NCBI GenBank assembly: GCA_003455565.1 | Contig: DMQW01000271.1 | Coordinates: 1-8,805, forward strand | DNA from: Limisphaerales bacterium | GTDB lineage: Bacteria; Verrucomicrobiota; Verrucomicrobiia; Limisphaerales; UBA11358 | Direction of reading: 5' to 3' | Length of the DNA: 8,805 nt | Shown: in pieces, positions 1-6,101 of the stretch | Numbering within the stretch: position 1 is the first letter of the stretch | Layout: each line of letters starts with the position of its first letter | The notes under the pieces: generated by a model | The model's input: only the letters and a program-made list of their open reading frames with translations | Databases searched by the model: none | What the model was told of the DNA's origin: nothing | Program-made: the position numbers and the translations under genes

Positions 1-53
1 GCACGCATAAGGACTGGTGACGGTTCCAACTTAACAACTTTGTTCCGAACCAA

Positions 54-75
54 TAGTCGCATAAAACGGTGACAG
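54..75 (-). repeat. Copy A of a 22-bp dispersed motif
   Basis: Read on the minus strand this is CTGTCACCG followed by TTTTATGCGACTA. It is identical at 21 of 22 positions to copy C at 1315-1336 (one G/A difference) and similar to copy B at 219-240, which lies in the opposite orientation. The match is seen directly in the sequence. Its role is unknown: it could be a terminal inverted repeat of a small mobile element or a protein-binding site. Confidence 0.75.
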
Positions 76-240
76 GACAAACGGTTTGCCATATTTTAGA
101 AGCCAGATAATATCGTTTAAGCCTGCCATTTTTGCCAAATCGTCACGTGATATAAAATCCAACGCGTTGAAAACGCGGCCAGTTGGTCATCCGCGCGCCG
201 AAATCACGTTTAATTGCCGTGTCCCCACTTCATGCGACTA
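54..240. mobile_element. Candidate 187-bp non-autonomous element bounded by inverted copies A and B
   Basis: The segment begins with TAGTCGCAT and ends with ATGCGACTA, a perfect 9-bp terminal inverted repeat that extends imperfectly to 22 bp (17 of 22 matching). The interior has no convincing gene. It contains an 8-bp perfect palindrome TCACGTGA at 143-150 and a short hairpin CGCGTT-GAA-AACGCG at 163-177. Size, structure and lack of coding capacity resemble a MITE or REPIN-type element. No target-site duplication is evident: the flanks are GAACCA on the left and CCGTGA on the right. Nothing recognisable lies in 1-53. The alternative is two inverted regulator sites that merely happen to face each other. 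Confidence 0.35.
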
Positions 241-244
241 CCGT
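219..244 (+). repeat. Copy B of the dispersed motif, upstream of the PEP-CTERM gene
   Basis: Aligned to copy C, 22 of 26 positions match. The last 13 bases, ATGCGACTACCGT, are identical in both. It lies 174 bp upstream of the start of the PEP-CTERM gene, in the same orientation relative to the gene as copy C has to the second secreted-protein gene. Whether this reflects shared regulation or insertion of related elements cannot be decided from one window. Confidence 0.65.
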
Positions 245-315
245 GAAAGATTCATTACCGCTAGATTCATCGCAATGCAAATGAAAATCATGTTCTAAAA
301 TCCAGTAAGTTTATG

Positions 316-339
316 GCGCTTGAGGCGGGTTTCAAGCGC
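316..339. promoter_or_regulatory. 8-bp perfect inverted repeat upstream of the PEP-CTERM gene
   Basis: GCGCTTGA (316-323) and TCAAGCGC (332-339) are perfect inverted arms separated by 8 bases. The dyad sits 80 bp upstream of the start codon at 419, a plausible place for an operator or an mRNA hairpin. It also contains a GG-N10-GC spacing (325-338) as in sigma-54 promoters, but the rest of that consensus is poor. The 78 bases between the dyad and the gene are AT-rich, with only a weak TTGATT at 363-368 as a possible -35 and no convincing -10. Confidence 0.4.
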
Positions 340-418
340 TGGATCAAAATGTTCGTCAGGCCTTGATTTCAACCGCGGAACCTTAAACATTAACTAAATC
401 AAAAGAAAAAATACACTT

Positions 419-1090
419 ATGAAACAACATACAAAATGGTTTGCGACCGCGCTGGCAGTGGCGAGTGGTCTGGTAATTGCCAGCTCGGCGCAGGCGCAAG
501 CCGTCACCGGCACCCTCTATTTGTCAAATATGGATCCAAGCACTTTAAACACAGCCCCAAATGCTCTTTACCCTAGCTGGAACACCGCAACAATTACGTC
601 TCAACCGACTGGCTTGGAGGTCCATGCAACCAACTATGGCAGCTTGTATTATGTCGTCCCGGCGGGCGACGTGCAAACCCTCAATACGGCTGACACGATT
701 GCTACGTTGACATTTTCTGTTAACTCACCGAGTGTGGCCAATATTAATTGGATCGGAACACCATTTATTCTGAATGATAACTCTGGTGCACAGACTTACG
801 GCGGGTATTCCGCATCCGGGAATGGCGGGAGCGATCTTGGAACCACATGGAATGGCAATGTTGTCACGATGACCGAAATTTTAAGTGCGGGGCAGTTGGC
901 CGCCATTCAAGCCGGGGGTGACGCGATATATAGCTTCAACCTTCAGGTTGATCCAGCAAGCTTTACTGGTCCGCCGATTTATGATATAATGTTTAACAGT
1001 CTGGTCCTGTCGCCTGCCCCTGAACCGGCTTCGCTGGCATTGGTCGGCTTGGGTGCTGTTGGTCTCTTGACCTTCCGTCGTCGCAAATAA
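419..1090 (+). CDS. Small exported PEP-CTERM protein of unknown function
   Basis: A 223-residue secreted protein. Residues 1-26 form a classic signal peptide: basic MKQHTK, a hydrophobic stretch, then an SAQA-type cleavage site. The last 23 residues are a PEP-CTERM sorting tail: PEPAS, about 12 hydrophobic residues (LALVGLGAVGLL), then a basic FRRRK end. In bacteria with this system an exosortase recognises the tail, cuts it and delivers the protein to the outer envelope or extracellular matrix. No exosortase gene is present in this window. The middle is rich in Thr, Ser, Asn and Gly with alternating hydrophobics, consistent with a beta-sandwich, but I recognise no named domain and no catalytic motif. 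The start is fixed by the signal peptide. The upstream sequence AAAAAATACACTT has no Shine-Dalgarno match. A strong terminator follows, so the gene is probably monocistronic. Confidence 0.88.
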   Translation: MKQHTKWFATALAVASGLVIASSAQAQAVTGTLYLSNMDPSTLNTAPNALYPSWNTATITSQPTGLEVHATNYGSLYYVVPAGDVQTLNTADTIATLTFSVNSPSVANINWIGTPFILNDNSGAQTYGGYSASGNGGSDLGTTWNGNVVTMTEILSAGQLAAIQAGGDAIYSFNLQVDPASFTGPPIYDIMFNSLVLSPAPEPASLALVGLGAVGLLTFRRRK

Positions 1091-1119
1091 ACAACGGAAA
1101 AGTTTCCAATTGGTTTTTC

Positions 1120-1145
1120 AAGCCGCCTTTCGGGGGGGCTTTTTT
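1120..1145 (+). terminator. Intrinsic terminator of the PEP-CTERM gene
   Basis: AAGCCGCC (1120-1127) can pair with GGGGGCTT (1134-1141) with a single G-G mismatch, closing a six-base loop and running into six T residues (1140-1145). It begins 29 bases after the stop codon. The fold and T-run are those of a standard rho-independent terminator. Confidence 0.85.
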
Positions 1146-1302
1146 GTTATTATGTTCTTCCCAGGAGATCTGAAGCGTTCGTTCGCGGCAGGCAAGATGC
1201 AATATCTGCTTTTCCAAGTCCTGCTAGAAGTCGGCCAGCTCAACGACCAACTGACGCCAGAACCAAGCGTTCACGTCAGGATGCCTGCAGGGCGTGGGAA
1301 CA
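1146..1302. other. Non-coding stretch between the terminator and copy C; possible gene or element remnant
   Basis: No intact gene is supported here. The stretch is less AT-rich than the leader that follows it: a hand count of 1201-1260 gives 31 of 60 G+C, against 18 of 60 for 1381-1440. On the minus strand one frame reads HPDVNAWFWRQLVVELADF, a TAG stop (1224-1226), then QDLEKQILHLACRERTLQ. This is protein-like in composition, but it is interrupted and has no recognised family. It may be decayed coding sequence belonging to the element whose tip is copy C, or chance. Confidence 0.3.
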
Positions 1303-1340
1303 CCCGTTTATGCGCTGTCACCATTTTATGCGACTACCGT
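1303..1340 (+). repeat. Copy C of the dispersed motif with an 18-bp tandem half-copy
   Basis: The 22-bp motif occupies 1315-1336 (CTGTCACCA then TTTTATGCGACTA), followed by CCGT as in copy B. Directly upstream, CCCGTTTATGCG (1303-1314) repeats CCATTTTATGCG (1321-1332) with 10 of 12 matches at exactly 18-bp spacing. The motif ends 122 bp before the next gene's start codon. Tandem half-sites at nearly two helical turns would suit a dimeric DNA-binding protein, and subterminal repeats of a transposable element would look the same. Confidence 0.65.
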
Positions 1341-1400
1341 TGATAAGTAATTCACAGTATTTAAAGCATATTCACAATTAAACACCACAATTAAAGACCT

Positions 1401-1431
1401 TTGAACTTGATTCCAAGCACAAATAAATAAT
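1401..1431 (+). promoter_or_regulatory. Weak sigma-70-like promoter candidate for the second secreted-protein gene
   Basis: TTGAAC (1401-1406) resembles a -35 box and AATAAT (1426-1431) matches the -10 consensus at five of six positions. The spacer is 19 bases, longer than ideal. It would give a leader of roughly 25 bases before the start at 1463. The whole of 1341-1462 is AT-rich, which makes chance matches likely. Confidence 0.25.
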
Positions 1432-1462
1432 TTCAACTAGACCAACCCCACCAAAACTGACC

Positions 1463-2860
1463 ATGAAAACAAAACAAATCTTTACGGTTTTAACTATCCT
1501 GTCTGGCTTGCTTTTCGCTTCGATGAACCGCGCGGCAGATATCACCGCCACCAACAGCGGTAACTGGTCAGACACCAACATATGGAATAGCGGAACTGTG
1601 CCGGGGACAAACGACGATGCTGATATCCCGCTTGGTATAAATGTTACCGTGAATACAAATGCTTCAGTCCAATTTATTTACGACAGCGGCACGGTAACCA
1701 TGGCGCCGAATTCCACACTAACCATACTCGGCGATCAAGCGATTGATAAGCTCACAAGCCTGGTTGCCACCGCCACCGGCAATACCGTCGTTTATTTAGG
1801 CAACCCTTTCTTTGCCAGGCAATGCAATTACTACAATCTCGTGTTTGCTAATACCAATTACGTAGACCCCTACCCACCATATAACCCATACCAAAACTTC
1901 AACAACTTCTCCAGTTCTCAAGGTCCCACGCCTATGACCGTTGCCGGCAATATGACTGTGATCGGATATACCAAAATGCAACAAGGAAGCGCAGGAGCCG
2001 ATATTTTCATCGGCGGCAACTTGATCATTGGCACAAACTGCATTTGGGATAGCTCCGGAGCCAATTTGACGGTGGTGAGTAACGTTTTTATCGGTGGTTT
2101 GCTGGAGGACTTGAACGGCGCGCTCGGCTCCAACTACTTTGGAGGTAACGTAACAGTCAACCCTAGTGCTACTGGGGGTTGGAATGTGTCAGACGTGACG
2201 CAGTGGGCTATCGGCGGAAGTCTTACGAATAATGGACCCATATTCGGTGTGGGATATGGCAGCATTTCTTTTGACGGCACGGGTATTATCACTGGCAGCA
2301 AGCCTATTACAATCCCAACTATAACCGTCAATGGAACCTATACTATCGGCACCACGATCACTCTTGCCACCAACACTCCGACACTCAACGGAACACTGGT
2401 GTTTGACCTGGCCAATACCAACCAGATTATTCTCAATGCCGGGACGAATTGGTTATACTATAGCGGAATATTGGATGTTATCAATTCCGGTGCTGCGCCG
2501 GTGGCTGGCAACAGCTATAAATTATTTAATGCTCCGAATTATGGCGGTTCATTTACTTCCACTAGTTTTCCGAGCCTTCCCAGTGGCCTTAACTGGGTTG
2601 ATAATTTGGCCACGAGCGGGTCAATTGCCGTTACCGGCTCTAGCACTGGTTCCCCAATCATCACTTTGTCCAGAAGTGGCAACCTTCTGACCCTGTCGTG
2701 GGCCAGCACCACTTTCCCTGGTTATAGTGTTCAGGCGCAGACGAACAGTGCGGGAATTCGCTCCAACTGGAGCGCAACCGGCAGTGGCACGGTCAGTCCA
2801 TACACCATCACCATAAACCCAGCCAATCCGCCAGTGTTCTTCCGTTTGTCTAATCCTTGA
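1463..2860 (+). CDS. Exported beta-rich protein with G8-like N-terminus and C-terminal FFRL module
   Basis: A 465-residue secreted protein. Residues 1-25 are a signal peptide (MKTKQ, hydrophobic core, cleavage near RAA-DI). Residues 28-66 (GNWSDTNIWNSGTVPGTNDDADIP, written here as GNWSDTNIW ... VPGTNDDADIP) resemble the start of G8-like or autotransporter-associated beta-strand regions. The centre (about 70-395) is rich in Asn, Thr and Gly and in short beta-strand patterns, as expected for a beta-helix. Residues 397-465 form a separate module: NLLTLSW, then YSVQAQTN, a conserved W, and a terminal VFFRLSNP. From memory this module recurs at the C-termini of many Verrucomicrobiota exported proteins. 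There is no PEP-CTERM tail, no beta-barrel and no LPXTG signal, so how it is anchored is open. No catalytic motif is visible; adhesion or a matrix role is a guess. No Shine-Dalgarno sequence precedes the ATG, and the start is set by the signal peptide. Confidence 0.85.
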   Translation: MKTKQIFTVLTILSGLLFASMNRAADITATNSGNWSDTNIWNSGTVPGTNDDADIPLGINVTVNTNASVQFIYDSGTVTMAPNSTLTILGDQAIDKLTSLVATATGNTVVYLGNPFFARQCNYYNLVFANTNYVDPYPPYNPYQNFNNFSSSQGPTPMTVAGNMTVIGYTKMQQGSAGADIFIGGNLIIGTNCIWDSSGANLTVVSNVFIGGLLEDLNGALGSNYFGGNVTVNPSATGGWNVSDVTQWAIGGSLTNNGPIFGVGYGSISFDGTGIITGSKPITIPTITVNGTYTIGTTITLATNTPTLNGTLVFDLANTNQIILNAGTNWLYYSGILDVINSGAAPVAGNSYKLFNAPNYGGSFTSTSFPSLPSGLNWVDNLATSGSIAVTGSSTGSPIITLSRSGNLLTLSWASTTFPGYSVQAQTNSAGIRSNWSATGSGTVSPYTITINPANPPVFFRLSNP

Positions 2861-2900
2861 TGATGCAAGTCTAGCATTATATTTGTGCTTTGGTGACGAT

Positions 2901-2922
2901 GGCCGTTCCTTGCGGAAAGGCC
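2901..2922 (+). terminator. Stable hairpin downstream of the second secreted-protein gene
   Basis: GGCCGTTCC (2901-2909) and GGAAAGGCC (2914-2922) pair at eight of nine positions around a TTGC loop, 40 bases after the stop codon. No T-run follows, so it is a weak or rho-assisted terminator, or an mRNA 3'-end stabiliser. I see no gene in the rest of 2861-3102. Confidence 0.45.
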
Positions 2923-3090
2923 GAATATGACGGCAACCAATAGCACGGCATTTGCCAACTATTGAAAAGCTGATGGAAGCAACAATCAAGCCATCATACA
3001 CGACCGATTTGCGCGATCAAACACCCGCCAGCCGTTGGAATTATTTCCGAAAAATTCGCCCATTAGCTGGCGCGTCCGCCCGGGGCACAT

Positions 3091-3096
3091 TATACT
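3091..3096 (+). promoter_or_regulatory. -10 box implying a leaderless transcript for the PKS gene
   Basis: TATACT matches TATAAT at five of six positions and lies in a short AT patch inside GC-rich sequence. A start 6-7 bases downstream of the box would fall at 3103, the A of the PKS start codon. No good -35 box is seen at 16-18 bp spacing (TGGCGC at 17). There is also no Shine-Dalgarno sequence, which fits leaderless initiation. This is inference from position only. Confidence 0.35.
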
Positions 3097-3102
3097 CCGC
3101 CC

Positions 3103-4158
3103 ATGTTTATCATCGGAACCGGCACGGCCACGCCGTCACATTGTTACAGCCAGCAGGAATGTTGGGCGACGCTTAAAGAGTCCGCGCGGTTTCGGGAATT
3201 GAATTCCCGCTCGAAGGCCATTTTGAAAAAAGTGTTGCTGGGTGAAAACGGCATCGCCACGCGCCACCTCGCGCTCGACAAACTTGACCAGGCCTTCGAT
3301 CTCACGCCGGATGCGCTGCATGCCCGGTTCATTGAAAATGCGCCGGCGCTCGCCGCCTTGTCGGCGGAACGTGCGCTCGCCAGTTCCAAAATCAATCCGC
3401 GCGAGATTGACGCCATCCTCATCAGCACCTGCACCGGTTACTTGTGTCCCGGCCTGACGAGCTACACCAGCGAACGGCTGGGCCTGCGGCCGGACGTGCT
3501 GGCGCTCGATCTGGTGGGGCAAGGTTGCGGCGCGGCGCTTCCCAATTTGCAGACGGCCCAGGCGCTGCTGGCTTCCGGCAATTACGGACGCGTCCTGTCC
3601 ATCTGCGTCGAAGTTTGCAGCGCCGCTTTTTATCTGGACGACGACGCGGGTGTTTTAATCAGCGCCTGTCTGTTCGGTGATGGTGCTGGCGCGGCGGTGC
3701 TTTCGCCGACTGCGGGCCACGGGCGGCGCGTGAAATGGAAGAGCGGCGGCTCGCTCCTGAAACCGGCTGACCGCAACTGTTTGCGGTTCGAGCAGAAGAA
3801 CGGAATGTTGCGCAACATTCTCACGCCAGAAGTGCCGGCGCTGGCCGCGCAACATTGCGAAACTGTTTTGGCCGACACGCTCGCCCGCAGCAATGTGGCG
3901 CGGTCGCAGATCAACGGCTGGATTTTTCATCCGGGCGGACGCGATGTGCTGCTGGCCCTGCGCGAAAAATTTCAGTTGTCCAGCCACGACGTGCGCTGGA
4001 GCGAAGCCGTGTTGCGTGAATACGGAAACATGAGCAGCCCCTCCGTTTTATTTGTCCTGCAGGCGGCGCTGGCGGATGGCGTGCCGGGCGGCCTCTGGTG
4101 GATGTCATCGTTCGGCGCCGGTTTCAGTTGCCACGGCGCGTTGTTGGAAGTGGAATAA
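3103..4158 (+). CDS. Type III polyketide synthase (chalcone synthase-like)
   Basis: A 351-residue cytosolic, normally homodimeric condensing enzyme. Type III PKSs load an acyl-CoA starter on a cysteine, extend it with malonyl-CoA without an acyl carrier protein, and cyclise the chain to a resorcinol, pyrone, phloroglucinol or naphthalene product. The catalytic triad is visible: Cys142 in VGQGCGAALPNL, His276 in WIFHPGGRDVL and Asn309 in YGNMSSPSV. The His-Asn distance of 33 residues equals that in plant chalcone synthase (303 and 336). FGDGAGAAVL (191-200) and the C-terminal SSFGAGFSCHGALL are also family features. Length is normal. The start is supported by the typical opening strand MFIIGTGTATP and by the lack of any alternative. 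It heads the cluster and the methyltransferase gene begins 24 bases after its stop. Starter and chain length cannot be read from sequence; the neighbouring ligase suggests a dedicated starter acid. Confidence 0.93.
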   Translation: MFIIGTGTATPSHCYSQQECWATLKESARFRELNSRSKAILKKVLLGENGIATRHLALDKLDQAFDLTPDALHARFIENAPALAALSAERALASSKINPREIDAILISTCTGYLCPGLTSYTSERLGLRPDVLALDLVGQGCGAALPNLQTAQALLASGNYGRVLSICVEVCSAAFYLDDDAGVLISACLFGDGAGAAVLSPTAGHGRRVKWKSGGSLLKPADRNCLRFEQKNGMLRNILTPEVPALAAQHCETVLADTLARSNVARSQINGWIFHPGGRDVLLALREKFQLSSHDVRWSEAVLREYGNMSSPSVLFVLQAALADGVPGGLWWMSSFGAGFSCHGALLEVE

Positions 4159-4182
4159 TCTTATCATATTTTAACTCGCGCC

Positions 4183-4878
4183 ATGGAACGCATTGTCCTA
4201 CCTGAACTGCTGGATGTATTGCCGCCACAGGATGAATCTGCCTTGCGCTCGCGCCGCGATCTCCGGCGGCTCAATGCCTGGATGCGGCATCCGCGCGTCA
4301 TGGCCCGTGTCCTGCGGAAAAATTTGACGGAGCAGGGCGCCCGTCAAATTGTCGAACTCGGCGCGGGCGACGGACATTTTCTTTTAAGTGTCGCCCGGCG
4401 TTTGCGAGGAATCTGGCCGGGGGCGCAAGCGACCCTCGTAGATCAGTTGGACGCGCTTGATCCGCAAATGTGCGAACAGTTCAACCGCCTTGGCTGGCGT
4501 GTCCACGCGGAAACTGCCGAAGCCTCCGAATGGTTGCGCCAGGTGCCCCCAAACACAACGGGAGCCGTCATCAGCAATTTATTTCTCCATCAATTTGAAA
4601 CGGAGCAGCTCGCCGAATTGCTTCGGCTGGCGTCGCGTTCGTCGCGCGTGGTCATCGCACTCGAACCGCGCCGCTCCTGGTTGCCACGGCTTTGCGGACG
4701 CCTGCTGTGGTTGATCGGTTGCGGTCCGGTCACACGCCACGATGGCCGCATCAGCATCCGCGCCGGCTTTGCGGGCAGCGAACTTTCAGCGCTCTGGCCG
4801 GATAAAAAAAATTGGGAACTGGTCGAGCGACCTGTCGGCCTGTTCAGCCACCTGTTCATCGCGCGGCGAAAGGATTGA
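4183..4878 (+). CDS. SAM-dependent class I methyltransferase of the type III PKS cluster
   Basis: A 231-residue soluble methyltransferase. Motif I, the SAM-binding loop, is VELGAGDGHF (57-66). The acidic residue that binds the ribose is likely Asp87 in TLVDQ. The motif IV region reads SNLFLHQF (131-138). The N-terminus (PELLDVLPPQD, then SRRDLRRLNAWMRHP) and the C-terminal RHDGRISIRAGFAGSEL look like conserved substrate-facing segments. I associate them from memory with methyltransferases next to bacterial type III PKS genes. The likely job is O- or C-methylation of the polyketide product. It lies 24 bp after the PKS and 3 bp before the flavoprotein gene, so co-transcription is very likely. 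The spacer before it is AT-rich and has no Shine-Dalgarno sequence near the ATG, so translation may be coupled or weak. Substrate and methylated position are unknown. Confidence 0.88.
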   Translation: MERIVLPELLDVLPPQDESALRSRRDLRRLNAWMRHPRVMARVLRKNLTEQGARQIVELGAGDGHFLLSVARRLRGIWPGAQATLVDQLDALDPQMCEQFNRLGWRVHAETAEASEWLRQVPPNTTGAVISNLFLHQFETEQLAELLRLASRSSRVVIALEPRRSWLPRLCGRLLWLIGCGPVTRHDGRISIRAGFAGSELSALWPDKKNWELVERPVGLFSHLFIARRKD

Positions 4879-4881
4879 AAA

Positions 4882-5931
4882 ATGTCGCAGCGCAAACCCA
4901 TCACGATCATCGGCGGCGGGCTGGCGGGATTGACCCTGGGCATCGGCCTGCGGCAGCGCGAAGTTCCGGTCACAATTTGGGAGGCGGGCCGTTATCCACG
5001 TCACCGCGTTTGCGGCGAATTCATCAGCGGCAACGGGCAGGCCGTTCTCGAACGGCTTGGATTGCTCGCGCGCTTTGAGCAGGCCGGTGCCGTTCACGCC
5101 CGAACGGTCATGTTTGTTTGCGGAACAAACCGTTCGCCAGTGCGCCAACTGGCCACGCCCGCGCTTTGCCTGTCGCGACTTGCGATGGACGCGCTGCTGG
5201 CCGAATCTTTTCAACAACTCGGCGGCGAACTGCTCGTGAACACGCGCTGGATTTCAGGTGAAATCCGCGAAGGCGTGGTGCAAGCCGCCGGACGGCGCAC
5301 CCAGGCTGCGGAAAAAAATCCGCGCTGGTTTGGAGTGAAGGCGCACGTATCGCGCACCAGTCCGGTGAACCTCGAAGCCGATTTGGAAATGCACCTCTCA
5401 CCGGACGGTTACATCGGTGTCAATCGAATCAACGGCGGCGAAGTCAATGTGTGCGGACTTTTTCGTGTGCGCCAGGGGAATCGTCAGCCGGGATCAAAAC
5501 CAGACTGGCTGCGCGGCGAAGTTGGTTCGTTGCTGCACGAGCGGTTGGGTCCGTCGGAATTTGTGCCGGATTCTTTTTGCTCCGTGGCCGGATTGCAATT
5601 GAAACCCCAACGTGCGGCGGCGAAAAAGGAATGTTGCATCGGTGACACCTTGACGATGACCCCGCCGGTCACCGGCAATGGCATGTCCATGGCTTTCGAG
5701 TCGGCGGAGATGGCCGTCGAACCGCTGGCCACTTACAGCCAAGGCAAGTTGAACTGGACACAGGCCCGGCAGCAAATCGCCCGGCGCTGCGACGCGGCCT
5801 TTTCGCGCCGGCTGGCTTGGGCGCGGTTTTTGCAATGGATGATGATTTCGCCCGCGTTGCAAGGCCGGCTGGGTTCCATGTTGCTGCGCTCCGACTGGCT
5901 GTGGCGTTTGATGTTCACGCAGACACGGTGA
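4882..5931 (+). CDS. FAD-dependent oxidoreductase / monooxygenase (geranylgeranyl-reductase-like fold)
   Basis: A 349-residue flavoprotein of the p-hydroxybenzoate hydroxylase / geranylgeranyl reductase superfamily. The N-terminal dinucleotide fold is clear: IIGGGLAGL with Gly11, Gly13 and Gly16, then Glu34 in TIWEAG for the ribose of FAD. RVCGEFIS (42-49) is typical of the reductase-like branch. The second FAD motif is GDTLTMTPPVTGNGMSMA (254-271), with Asp255. RWFGVKAHV (148-156) stands in the region of the internal DG-type motif. The likely role is hydroxylation or oxidation of the polyketide after or before methylation, since flavoproteins of this kind accompany type III PKSs in phenolic-lipid pathways. 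The start is well supported by AAGGA at 4870-4874, seven bases before the ATG. Only three bases separate it from the methyltransferase stop. Whether it is a monooxygenase or a reductase cannot be settled by eye. Confidence 0.88.
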   Translation: MSQRKPITIIGGGLAGLTLGIGLRQREVPVTIWEAGRYPRHRVCGEFISGNGQAVLERLGLLARFEQAGAVHARTVMFVCGTNRSPVRQLATPALCLSRLAMDALLAESFQQLGGELLVNTRWISGEIREGVVQAAGRRTQAAEKNPRWFGVKAHVSRTSPVNLEADLEMHLSPDGYIGVNRINGGEVNVCGLFRVRQGNRQPGSKPDWLRGEVGSLLHERLGPSEFVPDSFCSVAGLQLKPQRAAAKKECCIGDTLTMTPPVTGNGMSMAFESAEMAVEPLATYSQGKLNWTQARQQIARRCDAAFSRRLAWARFLQWMMISPALQGRLGSMLLRSDWLWRLMFTQTR

Positions 5932-5945
5932 AAACAACAAGCAAC

Positions 5946-5985
5946 TGGATTGATGGATTATTGGATAAATGGATTGTTGGATTAA
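5946..5985 (+). repeat. Five-unit degenerate 8-bp tandem repeat (TGGATTRW-like)
   Basis: Units are TGGATTGA, TGGATTAT, TGGATAAA, TGGATTGT and TGGATTAA, end to end at 5946-5985. They sit in the only sizeable gap of the biosynthetic cluster, 15 bases after the flavoprotein stop. The low-complexity AT-rich array contrasts with the GC-rich genes on both sides. Such arrays can arise by slippage and may vary in copy number between strains. Confidence 0.8.
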
Positions 5986-6025
5986 GGGGGGCCGCACGCC
6001 GCTTCGCGCATTTATCCACCAATCC
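5955..6025. repeat. 17-bp imperfect inverted repeat in the spacer before the ligase gene
   Basis: GGATTATTGGATAAATG (5955-5971) is the reverse complement of 6009-6025 at 15 of 17 positions, with the inner 10 bp perfect. The intervening 37 bases include a GC-rich stretch with six consecutive G residues. The left arm is made from the tandem-repeat units. In RNA it could form a long hairpin between the flavoprotein and ligase genes. There is no T-run, so it is not a standard terminator; it could act as an attenuator, an mRNA-processing site or a small inserted palindrome. TTGCAA (6058-6063) and TATTAC (6082-6087) further on could be a weak promoter for the ligase. Confidence 0.65.
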
Positions 6026-6101
6026 GGCAAATTTGGCGGTTCACATTGAGATCGGGCTTGCAACTGAAACCAATGATGGCTTATTACAGGTAAAAAATCA
6101 G

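Noticed and set aside
248..270. Direct repeat AGATTCAT at 248-255 and 263-270
   Set aside because: Two 8-bp copies in AT-rich sequence without a further unit. Too short to interpret.
86..298. 70-residue plus-strand open frame upstream of the PEP-CTERM gene
   Set aside because: It runs through motif copy B and the palindromes, has no ribosome site, no domain pattern and an unnatural composition. More likely non-coding.
1110..1343. 77-residue plus-strand open frame starting next to the terminator
   Set aside because: It includes the terminator hairpin and ends in copy C. No start signal and no recognisable protein.
2934..2955. AACCAATAG at about 2936, shared with the flank of copy A
   Set aside because: Only nine bases match and the motif core is absent. 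Probably chance.
2952..3176. 74-residue plus-strand frame before the PKS
   Set aside because: It overlaps the PKS start in another frame and has no homology-like features.
5494..6063. 189-residue minus-strand frame opposite the flavoprotein end and spacer
   Set aside because: It is a shadow of the flavoprotein gene and translates the tandem repeat. No domain pattern.
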